Shown here: in pieces, positions 29,605 through 40,047 of the stretch
Layout of the letters: every line of letters starts with the position of its first letter
How positions within the stretch are numbered: position 1 is the stretch's first letter
NCBI RefSeq assembly: GCF_023856365.1
Contig: NC_064549.1
Coordinates: 12,239,249-12,303,248, forward strand
DNA: 64,000 bases
DNA from: Brienomyrus brachyistius
Lineage: Eukaryota; Chordata; Actinopteri; Osteoglossiformes; Mormyridae
Reading direction: 5' to 3'
Notes under the pieces: generated by a model
Databases searched by the model: none
Told to the model about the DNA's origin: nothing
What the model saw: only the letters and a program-made list of their open reading frames with translations
Translations under genes and position numbers: made by a program

Positions 29605-29715
29605 ATGTATGGCTTGATGCAGAGGTCGGTGTCTTATCTTCTCAACCAAACCCAATCGATGGATGGCGACGTCTCCTTGAGTGCCTCTTACCTGGAGATC
29701 TATAATGAGCAGGTG
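29605..29715 (+). pseudogene. Kinesin motor-domain exon fragment (KIF12-like)
   Basis: The frame reads YGLMQRSVSYLLNQTQSMDG then DVSLSASYLEIYNEQV, followed by VIWPASCAI and a stop. SYLEIYNEQV is a hallmark of the kinesin motor core, and LMQR...SYLL before it is most like the KIF12 group. No ATP-binding or switch exons are nearby. It is either one exon of a host gene whose other exons lie outside the window or, more likely given its repetition, a captured or duplicated fragment. It lies 50 bases outside the right inverted repeat of C. Confidence 0.65.
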
Positions 29716-32631
29716 GTCATCTGGCCTGCCTCTTGTGCCATATGACAGTACTTTACTCTGTATGTGAAAAAGTTCAGCAGTAATTTATATACTTGGTCCT
29801 TACAAAACATCCTCAGGAACTGTAGTGTATGATTCATTAGGCTTTTGTAGGCTGTGTAAGGAAAAGGCTTGACGTGACTTAATGTACTGTAATAGATTTT
29901 CCTTGCCACTAGAGGGCGATATTAACCTCGGTAAACAACAGGTTAACCGCCTTTAATTATACCCTGCTCTTGTCCAGTAGGTTAGATTACTACACTCAAA
30001 ATCAGGCAAACTGAGGCAATAACAATACTTTATTATTCAATTAGTAAATTAATCAATGGGCTCATGTTGGATGCCTCGCAGCACACAATTCCCCCGCACA
30101 CACTGAGGGCGTCTGATAAAACAGCACACGTGAAATAAGTTAGGTTACGCTCTCAAAGCAATAAATCATTCCAGCTCATCACAGCACGGCACCAATAAGA
30201 AAGTCTACACAGCAATCAACATCGCAATCCTGATCAGGAAGATACACATGTGATAAAAGACAGACATCCCATTAAAACCTCAGTCTCATTATCTCCAATT
30301 GAGTGAATGTAGCAGTCTCTGTCAATTAACCCCCCCCCCCCTTTCCAAAACAGTCTGTAGTGGTACTTGATTACAGTAAAAAAACTGCCACCAATAATCA
30401 CCAAATTACTCACACACATATACGGTCATAAGACTTTCACCTGACAAATAAATCAAAACCGAAATACTAGGATTATGGACTTTATACTCTTTTCCTTGCC
30501 TGTGCCATGTTATGCTATCACAGAAAAAAACAAGACACAAGCAGGATTCACCAAAAACTAAAGGATAAAATAAAACTTTAAATCAAACAGGAGAGACAGT
30601 CCAAAGTCCAGCCTTGTTCCATGATTGGAAGGGTGTCAACTTTTAAGCTGCTCAAACAACCCATTGAGCTACATAGCAGGCCAGGGAATAAGGACTCCCT
30701 GTCATTACACAAATAAATCACTCCAGGTAATAGCAGACGCTATAGCAGAGGAGTCAGATCAGGAGACAAGCAAGAGAGAGAGTGAGCTGGGGCATTAGGG
30801 GCAGCAGCTGCAGAAGCTGAGGCAGTTGCGGCATTAGGTGTAGGAGCAGTAGTAGGAATAGTGGGTGTAGGTGGTTGGGGAGGAGGGAGGTTGAAGGAGC
30901 CAAAGCTGCAGCCAGAGCAGACAGTGTAGGAGAGGCTGCAAAAAATGCAGCTGAAGCTGTGGCAGAGATATCAGGAAAAACTGCAAAAGAAACTTGGGAA
31001 TTAGGGCTGACAAAAGCAAAGGAAACACCTTATAAAAAACTGTAATAGATCTAATGTAAGGGAGCATCAACTTCTGTGACAGACGCAAGTAAATAGCTGC
31101 TACATTAATTAGATGCAAGGAAAGAGCCGCTTCATTGATTAAGCTGCAGGCAGGCAGGACTATCTACTGTGACAGAAGTGTGGGGAGCCACACAAAAGCT
31201 AGTGAGACCTGGAGAATAAGCTGACACACAGCTTCAGCAGCGACTCTGCCAAGATGCGATGACTCCTCCCAGCATGGATGCGATCAACTGTGATCAAATG
31301 CTGCACGGGAATCGGGGGGGTTTTTAACCGTCATCCTACCCACATATTTACATACATGGGCTTACCGACTGGGGGCCATCAAGAATAATTTACTGTAAGA
31401 AGCAATGATTATAGCAAAATAATAATGCCAAAATATTTCTTCTCAAAGTATTATTAGTCATGTAATTAATGTCATATAATATTACAACTAATTTGCATAT
31501 TTTTTTTAATGAAAATCTATACTTTTCTTCAACACAAAGTGCAGCTTCTATCCTGAGCACAATCCACCTTATTACTGAACAGCTTATTGAGCCCCTGGTC
31601 CTGGTATCACTTTTCAGTCATTTCAAGTAAACATCATGTGTGTTGTATTTGTATGAGGAAACCAATCCTATCAACATCAATAACTGAAATAAACACACAG
31701 TGATTCAAACCTCAGCACTTTTTAATTTTGTTTTGTCTTTCAAGAAAAGCTGCAACATCAAATCTGGCCCGTTCTTGCCGCTTTTGCCTAAAAACAAATG
31801 CTGGTGTTACCAAAAACTGTCATAGAGCCATATTCCAGATTTATTACAGCTAATCACATCTCGGCGCTCCGAGGAACCTCTCCTTATATATCCCTCCTTC
31901 CCACTCATCCCTCAAATATTGTCACATTTGTGTTTCTCCACACTCACACCATCTTGATCTTGCTCTGGCTGCATGGCGTCCATATGCACGGCAAATTATT
32001 TTAGTCTTATCTTGTATAATAGGACATAAACATTGAATTTGATAGTTCTCTTTTCACATCTGAACACAACTCATGAACCTGAAGGGATCATTTGCAACCA
32101 ACCCCTCCGCGGAACACTGGCCACGGACCGGGGTGGGAATCCCCAAGCTGGAAGGCGGTGCTGCTTCATGTTCACATGAGCTAGCTGGCTAGTTAGGATG
32201 CATTCAGAATGCACCGTACTACAACTATAAAGGATGTAATGTGATATAGCAAAACAACTGCTAACTGACAGTGCACGTTAGCATTACTTTAAATGACAAC
32301 TTTACCTGGTACTTACCAGAAGAGTGGCTTATACGTTAGCCCAATGACAGCAGGCAGCGCGTTCTTCAGTAATATACCAGAGTTAAACTTACAGAAACTT
32401 TCAACACAAACATTGGCAGCCATTGACTCATAGGTGGTAGTAAAGCTGAAATGACTGTGTTAAAATAAGGCAACACATTTTTTAGTCTTACTTCCTCCCC
32501 TTCCTCTGTCCTTGCTCATTGATGTTCAGGAGAGTGCAAAACACATTAACGATGCAAGGATTTTCAAACCAAGACAGACACAACACTGAAGAGACGACAA
32601 AGACACAGTTTAATATTAAATATATGTTTTA

Positions 32632-32912
32632 TTCTACTCTTAACTCTACTCTTAACTCTACTCTTAACTCTACTCTTAACTCTACTCTTAACTCTACTCT
32701 TAACTCTACTCTTAACTCTACTCTTAACTCTACTCTTAACTCTACTCTTAACTCTACTCTTAACTCTACTCTTAACTCTACTCTTAACTCTACTCTTAAC
32801 TCTACTCTTAACTCTACTCTTAACTCTACTCTTAACTCTACTCTTAACTCTACTCTTAACTCTACTCTTAACTCTACTCTTAACTCTACTCTTAACTCTA
32901 CTCTTAACTACA
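32632..32912. repeat. 12-bp satellite (TCTACTCTTAAC), about 23 copies
   Basis: Almost perfect tandem array with no visible variants until its last unit. It sits between the stop codon and the AATAAA of the minus-strand B' gene. On the plus strand it reads as repeated Ser-Thr-Leu-Asn, which is a by-product. The matching place in B holds only a short seed-like TTCTTAAGCCTAATCTTAAC. Confidence 0.97.
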
Positions 32913-32924
32913 CAATACCAACAC

Positions 32925-34186
32925 TTAAAGGATATCTCTATTAATCCTCCGTCCTCTGCCATAGCCCACAAGCCCATCGATCGGGGTCAAGAGCTGTTCG
33001 ATGGATGGCCGAGGCTGGTCTCTCTTCGGTCGCCGAATAAGTGTGCCGTTGCGCTCCATTTCTTGCTTCTTGCGTTCCAGGTATTCCAAACGGGACCTCA
33101 TACGGAAGCCGCCCGATTCCTCCTGGGGGGGTGGCCTGGTCCTCCCGGTGCAAGGTTGAATCCTCTGGCCGAAGTCATTTGTTGACGTTACAGGCTGGGG
33201 CTGTGGGACAAGGAAAGGGTATTAAAGGTATATCCTTTAGCTATCCTAGCCCCCTTCCCCACAGGTTACCCACCAACTGGATACACACCACCAACTGAGG
33301 GATCAAATACTTGAATTCATCTCCACTTAGCCAATCCTCAGCAAAATTCAACCAGCAAGGGAACAGATATAGACGGACCGCAACCCCACCGCCAGAGTGT
33401 GCAACACAGCAACTCAGTAAATAATCACCAGCACCCCATTCACAGAAGCACAGCAACCCAGAAATAGTCCTAATCCACACTCGGGTGCATGCAAAACACC
33501 CCTCCAAGCAGCGGCGTACACGATTCCGTTCAGCCCCCATCCCTTACCACGCCATATTGCACGAGCCCAACTAATCCTCCTAAACACACAGAAATTTAAA
33601 AAAGGCACTTCCCCATCTTCAACGAGAGCCACCCACGGGGTCTGGTCAGCTAACTCGCAGATAGTTTTGCCAGAGTCCACAAAGCACGGCTGTGAACCAA
33701 ATCCTCCCCACAATAAAAATGGCCCGACACGCCGGCAACAGTGTCGCACTAATGAATCCACAAGGCATATACCTACATTTCCCCCACTAACTATCTTCAC
33801 CGGCGGCGATCCTACTGACCGCGACCGGCGCCATTCGATCACTCCCGCTGTCGCAGACGTTTCCCTCTTATCACCTCACTCAGCTGTGTGTCCCTCCACC
33901 GCTGACCACAGGTGAACCCAATAATTAATTTGCCCGCATCAAGTCGAACTCCGCCCCCTTCCTTATAACTCTGGGACGGTCTCATCAATTCAACACAATA
34001 TAGGTCATTTTATACTCTAACTCAAGTGTTCTAATAAAGTCTCTTAGTCTAAGGCTTTACCTTCTGCATGTCGCACGTCCTCTGTGCAAAACGGGGCTTC
34101 TCAGTATCTCCTTCCTCGGTTATTACTTTCAGTCTTATTTTAATTCTTATTTCAATCTTGAGCACTTTCAAGTCTTTTCCCTCCAT
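32925..34186 (-). CDS. Unidentified small basic protein, two exons, about 133 aa (B' copy)
   Basis: Exon 1 is 34186-34061 and exon 2 is 33200-32925, with the same phase-0 junction as the B copy. Where B has TGA after GLVGYG, B' reads AGA and goes on for ten residues (RGRRINRDIL), so one copy has gained or lost a stop. A 12-bp satellite fills the space between this stop and the AATAAA of the presumed 3' UTR. The protein is basic and probably helical in the centre. No family recognised. Confidence 0.5.
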
Positions 34187-34386
34187 TTTCTAATAAGCTG
34201 TTCAAAAGACAACCGCGCTCGAAAGACGTTGGAGAAAAGAGGTACACGCGATTCAAAAGTAATCAAGCTGTTGTCACGGACGCCTATTCGTATCATGACA
34301 GACAACACGATCCTATGCAGGTCGTCGGCGACTTTCGACCGCGATCGGCTCCCACTGACAGGTCGTATGTCCGATTCGGCCGTAAG

Positions 34387-34614
34387 CAGGGTTGCCAACG
34401 CTGACGCATCTCGCGTGACATTCACGCTTTCAAACTGAAACGCGCACAGCAAGAAATCTTACGGCGAATCTCCATTAATCCATTTTAAAGCTAAAAATTG
34501 GTTGCAGTTTCACAACCCTACACACTATTTACAAGGTGATAAGACTGTTCTATACATGTAAATACGTGTTTAGTCTCGAATTGGTCAACCAGCTGACCAA
34601 AGTTGGCAACCCAG
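34387..34614. mobile_element. 228-bp MITE with CAGGGTTGCCAAC-type ends, spanning the unit joint
   Basis: The left end is CAGGGTTGCCAAC at 34387 and the right end is its inverted partner GTTGGCAACCCAG, ending at 34614. The element is flanked on both sides by the direct repeat CGTAAG (34381-34386 and 34615-34620), which looks like a 6-bp target-site duplication. There is no coding capacity. The superfamily is uncertain; the ends resemble those of small non-autonomous DNA transposons in fish. Confidence 0.6.
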
Positions 34615-35397
34615 CGTAAGTCGGCCCCTTATTTCATATGCAAAAATGATCATATACAGGGGGCACATAATGGTATGAAAGTATTTATTCGCTGTCTAAA
34701 GCTATACGCGATGCAATGTCTTGTAGTATTTATTTTATGTGCATTCGCGCTGACAAGAAATCACTGTGCATTTTGGCCTTCATGCCGCGAAAGTACAATT
34801 TAGCCACATGAATGTTAAAATGCACGGTAATTTTTTTGTCATAACAGCGTGAACATATATAAAATAAGTACGCATTTGCGCTGCTACAACAAGGAGTTGC
34901 CGCGCGTGTACGGGGAATGCGTAGGGGAGACCGGGTATGGTTGTAACACTTTTTGCTTTACCTCCTATAACTCACTGAGTTTTTGAGCTAGAGTCTTTAA
35001 ATTTTCATATAAAGTACCGACATTTGTTTGCTACAAACTGCACCAAGTCAAACCTCTGCTAGAATACGACAGAGCTCGTGAGTTCATAACAAATACATGG
35101 TGCTCCTTTGTTACAACCTACACCACTACCGTGTAGCTTGTAACACTTGCTGGGGTAAGTTGTAACAGTTAGACAAACGAAGCAAAAACACTGGCCACAC
35201 CGTGCTGTATCCTGCAAAAAGACCGCACACGCTCACTGCAGCTTGCAGTGTCTCCATCATCTGCTGCCGTTAGCTGCCATCAGCCCCCTGCACAGACGCC
35301 GTGCTGTGAGTGTCTGCATGTCAGGACACAGGAGTATTACAGTTATGATCTGGGTCACATAGCACCCAGACACCAAACTGTTTGACATTTTACTAGA

Positions 35398-35461
35398 ATG
35401 ATTAAGGTGCTGTTTCTGAGAGTATCAATATTCTGCCTGCTATCCCAATGTAATTTAACAG
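35398..35461 (+). CDS. Signal-peptide exon, unit 2 copy
   Basis: Same 21 codons and GTAAGT donor as at 945-1008, followed by the shorter TG/G tract of unit 2. Function unknown. Confidence 0.35.
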
Positions 35462-35482
35462 GTAAGTTCTGCTTTTAAGTGG

Positions 35483-35484
<2 letters not shown>

Positions 35485-35522
<38 letters not shown>

Positions 35523-35535
35523 GGGGGGGGGGGGG
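35485..35535. repeat. (TG)n followed by a G-run, unit 2
   Basis: Same compound tract as in unit 1 with a different repeat count. The nearby GGGGAGGGGAGAGAG of unit 1 is reduced to GGGGAGAGAGAG. Confidence 0.95.
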
Positions 35536-35807
35536 AGAGAGAGAGATAAAAACCTGTTACTTTGACCATGTGAGGACATTTTTCCAGTTCCTACAATGGA
35601 AAACTCAATGTTATAAAAAATCTGTCAATGCAATTGATGAACTAAAGTACCAAAAGTCCCGTATTACTTATGGTTCAGGTTAGGGCTGGGTAGGGGTTAA
35701 GGTTGTCATAGTGAGGATTACGGTTTTGACAATAGAAATGAATGGAGAGTCCCCACAAAGATATGAATACAAATGCATTGATATCTATGTGTGTCTGTGT
35801 GTGTTTC

Positions 35808-36247
35808 CCTAACATTTATAACACTCCCCAGCCTGAGCGATGCCCTCCTGTGCCCCTAACATTTATAACACTCCCCAGCCTGTGCGATGCCCTCCTGTGC
35901 CCCTAACATTTATAACACTCCCCAGCCTGAGCGATGCCCTCCTGTGCCCCTAACATTTATAACACTCCCCAGCCTGAGCGATGCCCTCCTGTGCCCCTAA
36001 CATTTATAACACTCCCCAGCCTGAGCGATGCCCTCCTGTTCCCCTAACATTTATAACACTCCCCAGCCTGAGCGATGCCCTCCTGTGCCCCTAACATTTA
36101 TAACACTCCCCAGCCTGAGCGATGCCCTCCTGTGCCCCTAACATTTATAACACACTCCCCAGCCTGTGCGATGCCCTACTGTGCCCCTAACATTTATAAC
36201 ACTCCCCAGCCTGTGCCATGCCCTTCTATGTCCTTATCATTTACAAC
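35808..36247. repeat. 47-bp minisatellite, unit 2
   Basis: Nine copies with starts at 35810, 35857, 35904, 35951, 35998, 36045, 36092, 36139 and 36188. The eighth is 49 bp because of an extra AC. The GAGC variant is much more frequent than in unit 1, which suggests homogenisation within the array. Confidence 0.95.
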
Positions 36248-37936
36248 AACTTCCCAACCTGTGTGATACCTGTGTAATTAAGCAATTCAAGTGAAATTTC
36301 CCTCCCAGTGGCTGAGAAATACACAATTAATTTTTACTGACCTTCACGACTGGTCAGGACTGCTGTAAGATTTGATGCACCTTTCATCTCTGCCATACCT
36401 CTGTTTTGCCAGTTGGTGGCACTGCCTCCTCTCTGGGCCCTGCAGGCTGTTGCCTGTGGGGAGAAATATCCAGCCCAAACTGAAATCCAGAGTGAGCCTC
36501 CCAGTCAGAGCGCAGGACTTTATGGACGGAGGAGGTGAGATAGCCTCTCCAAATATCAGCAATCAGAATATTTAGGAGGTTATATGTATGTTTAACATTA
36601 CGTGTGTTTAACACCACATGAGCATTTATGCACACGTATGCTTAATGTGACGTGTGTGTTTATGCACATGTATGTTTCACGTGACGTGTGCTGTGTGTGC
36701 CCAGCTCAGGGACAGAGAGCAGGGGCCACGTTCAGCATTTCCCGGCTCTGAGGGACAGCAGGGCCCTCTGGGGTCAGCCTGTGGAGCCCCAGTCCTGCAG
36801 GTCTCCCATCGAGGTGCTCCCGAGTGCCCCCCCCATCTCGGCACTGAGCAAAGGAGCCACAGCTCGCTGAAAAGTGCAGTGATGTTTCAGTCATAACAGC
36901 TTGCAGCCTAAAAGATTATCATTTTGAATGTCTCGGCCATGCAGAAGAGCTCCTGAAATATTGCTCTTAAAATGTAATGTTCATGTTTTTGCATTGCGTT
37001 GAACTCACTTGGTCCCTGCATAGATCAACCATAAATGCAAAATGACTCTGGCTAAAGAACCTCTGGCCTCTGTTATCATCCAGAGCAGCAGATTCAGATC
37101 TGATTGACTGGAAAAAGAGCAGCAGCTTCCAGGGAGGAAGGCTGGCCGTCACCCCTAAAGACAATCATGGGAAGCTGCCAGGTTTGGCCAGATTTGATCA
37201 CATGACTATGAGCGCATGTTCACTAGCCACCACAGTAAAATGCAGATAATACCTTTTTATTCTCTGTAGTTCATTTTCCAAAATGATTTCATTCATTTGT
37301 ACATTTAGCTATGAAATATTAAAACATTTGGTTACATCACTTTTTACACTTTTGATTCATTGATGATTGGGGTCAGATTGTCTGCTTTCTCTCTGAGATC
37401 TGAATGAAATCAGTCCTTCTGTCTTCACCTTTTCTCTGCCCTTGGTCCATTTTGACAGCCCGGCCAGTATTTCGCTGTGGATCTTGGGTACGGGGGATAT
37501 ACAAGGTCAACCATCATTGACCGTAAATCCACTCTGTAATATCGATCTGCCAAAAAGAGAAGGTAGTGTTAGTGAAACAGACGAGCGTTGGGCTGCAAAG
37601 TGATGAGGTCTCCGCTGCACTGTCATTACCTCACCTTGCTGTTTTGTTACACTGAGGTATAAATACATGTAGAGGACTGACTGGCTGCAGTGGCCACTTC
37701 AGTTAGTTTTATGGTGCAGTTATGACATTTTCAGAAATGTAGCCAAACATTTTTTATTGATTGATCCATTATAATAATCACCAATTATTATACTTGCTGT
37801 AAAGATTCTGTTACCCTGATGAATACGAGTAGCTAATATTCACTGCTTCTTCTGCCCGTCTTGTTATCCATGTTATTTGTTAATAGAAGTAATGAAAGAA
37901 CTAGAAATTTGTTTTCCATCGGTAAGTTGCTTCTGT

Positions 37937-39044
37937 CTCTACATGTTTCTTTCAGGGGACCATATTCTCTCAGCACCTTTCTTGAAGAAATAGACCTTCT
38001 GCCCCAGTCGGTTATTTATGCTGTTTCTGGAATCGTAGTCTTCCTGCTGTCTGTGGTGCCCACTGATGCGGCGGTGCTGGTCCCAGTCGAGGGCCCGGCC
38101 CCTATCCCAGTCTTGCTTGTGGGTCTCCTCTCTGTAGAACCTCTCCATGAAGCCCTGGCCCACACTGACGACATCCATGCTCCATTGCGGTGACCGTTTC
38201 TGCCGGCTTCTCTGCCCCCAGCCCTGTTGCCCCCAGTCCCTGTGACGGATGCCCTGCTGATCCCAGTCCTGTTTGCGGTTGGTGTTCTGTTGTGTTTCAT
38301 GTCTTTCTTACTCTTCCCATTTTTCATATAAACTCTGTCCATCTTTGGACTTCAGATTCATAAGTTTTTCATATCTTCCTCAACAAGCCTCACTTGGTTT
38401 CACTTGGGGACATATTTCAGGGGGTCCCATCTGAACAGACAGGGACATGCACACAAACCGTGGTTCTTACTGCCACTGAAGGGGCGGGAGAAGGCGCCTC
38501 CCCAAGTGCTGCTGAACATCACCGTGTATCTCCCAAACAGGGTGGAGGGAGACCTCGTATTCAGCTTGACACACTCTTCATGGGTGGGTTGCTGCTTGAA
38601 TTCATACGGGTAGTACTGGTTAGCTGGAGACAAGTTCCGATGTTTTCAGGTCAGGCTGGGCAATTAATGGGGGCCGTGTGGAAGAATGGGCCTGCTTCCT
38701 ACCCAGCGACGGCATAACAATGGGGTCAAGCTCCTCGTCATAGTCGTCATCATCTGCAAATGCAAATGTGTCCCCGTGCACTGAAGGGACACGACAGGAC
38801 AGAGCAGGAAACATTCCATTGAATTACCACAATTCACACAAGATTTAGGTCTCATTGCTGTCCTGAGTAGACATCACATGGTATGACTGGTATTTGATGG
38901 AACCGAGTTGGTCTGCTAACAGGAGCTAAACCATCACTGGCCTCATGCACTTTGTGATTCCAGAAATACAGTGAGGGATATCTTACCCTCTGTGGCAAGA
39001 GCAGTGGCCACTGCAGCCAGGAGCAGCATCTCCACCAGCTTCAT
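37937..39044 (-). pseudogene. Vitronectin-like gene relic, unit 2 copy
   Basis: The same exons are present, including the signal peptide at 39044 and the HGD-acidic exon. The few differences include one base in the signal exon (GCAAGA in place of GCAAGC on the plus strand) and one at the base matching 3720. The copies share all of the breaks, so the gene was already a relic before the duplication. Confidence 0.5.
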
Positions 39045-39200
39045 GCTTCTTGTCCATGTCCTTGATACAGGCTGGTGCTCCCAGGCCACGGAGCACTGGC
39101 TCAAAGTGTCATGCACCTTCCTCTGTTGATCTAAGTGCTGTTACTGGGTTGATTATTAAGCAGCATGGCAGACTATGCCACAAACCACAGACTTGAAATA

Positions 39201-40047
39201 CACTCACTGGCCACTTTATTAGGTATACCTGTTCACTTGTTTGTATGTCAGCAGCACAATGTATAAAATCATGCAGATCAAATTCATGCTCATATCAAAC
39301 ACCAGAATGGGGAAGAAAGGTGATTTAAGTGACTCTGAAGGTCACATTGTTGTTGCTGCTAGGTGGACTGGTATGAGTATTTCAGAAAATGCTGATCGAC
39401 TGGTGTTTTCACCATCTTTAGGGTTTACAGAGAATGGGCCGAGAAAGAAAAAACATCCAGTGAGCTGAGGCTCTCAGGGAAAGAAAATGCCTTGTTGATG
39501 GCAGAGGTCAGGGACAGACTGGTTCAAGGTGATAGAAAAGCAACAGTAACTCAACAGCTCGTTACCACCAAGGTATGCAGAAGAGCATCTGTGAATGCAC
39601 AACACGTCCGACCTTGAAGCAGATGGGCTACAGCAGCGGAAGACCGCACCAGGTGCCACTCCTGTTAGCTACAAACAGGAAACTGAGGCCACAGTGGGCA
39701 CGGGTTCACCGAAATTAGACAATGGAAGACTGGAAAGAGGTTGCCCGGTCAGATGAGTCTCAATTCACTGCTGCAACCTCCAGATGGTAGGCTCAGAATT
39801 TGGTGTAAACAAAATAAAACCATTGATCCATCTTGCCTTTTATCAACAATTCAGACTGGTTTTGGCATAATGTTGTGGAGAATATTTTATTCACACATTT
39901 TTAGGGCCTTAGTACCAACTCAGCAATGCTTAAATGCCACAGCCTATACCTGAGTATTGTTGCTGACCATGTCCATCCCTTTATGACCACAGTGTGCCCA
40001 GCTTCTAATAGCTACTTCCAGCAGGGTAGTGTGCCATGTCACAGAGC
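39201..40047 (+). mobile_element. Decayed Tc1/mariner element, unit 2
   Basis: Same truncated element with the same breaks as at 4754-5600, so it was inserted and decayed before the duplication. Confidence 0.75.

Larger units (their letters stand above)
29856..34292. repeat. B' block (paralogue of B)
   Basis: Diverged copy of 6174-10273, in the same orientation, on the far side of C. It ends at TATTCGTA (34292), where B meets the C inverted repeat. Beyond that point B' continues with TCATGACAGACAACACG, which may be the unoccupied flank. Confidence 0.9.
1..34453 (+). repeat. Tandem duplication unit 1 (34.45 kb)
   Basis: Position 1 onward recurs from 34454 in the same orientation and with the same order of features. 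The offset drifts between about 34340 and 34480 through indels in simple repeats. No gap or N run lies at the joint. The start of the unit is arbitrary, because the window opens inside a small inverted-repeat element that is complete only at the 34.4-kb joint. Confidence 0.97.

Noticed and set aside
32519..32977. ORFs of 141 and 137 aa made of Ser-Thr-Leu-Asn or Arg-Val-Lys-Ser repeats
   Set aside because: Both are readings of the 12-bp satellite; the unit has no stop in these frames.
34293..34380. Right flank of B' as the exact empty site of C
   Set aside because: Only the left side fits cleanly. The right flank of C (29558 on) resembles 34360-34380 over about 20 bases, too short and imperfect to prove an empty site.
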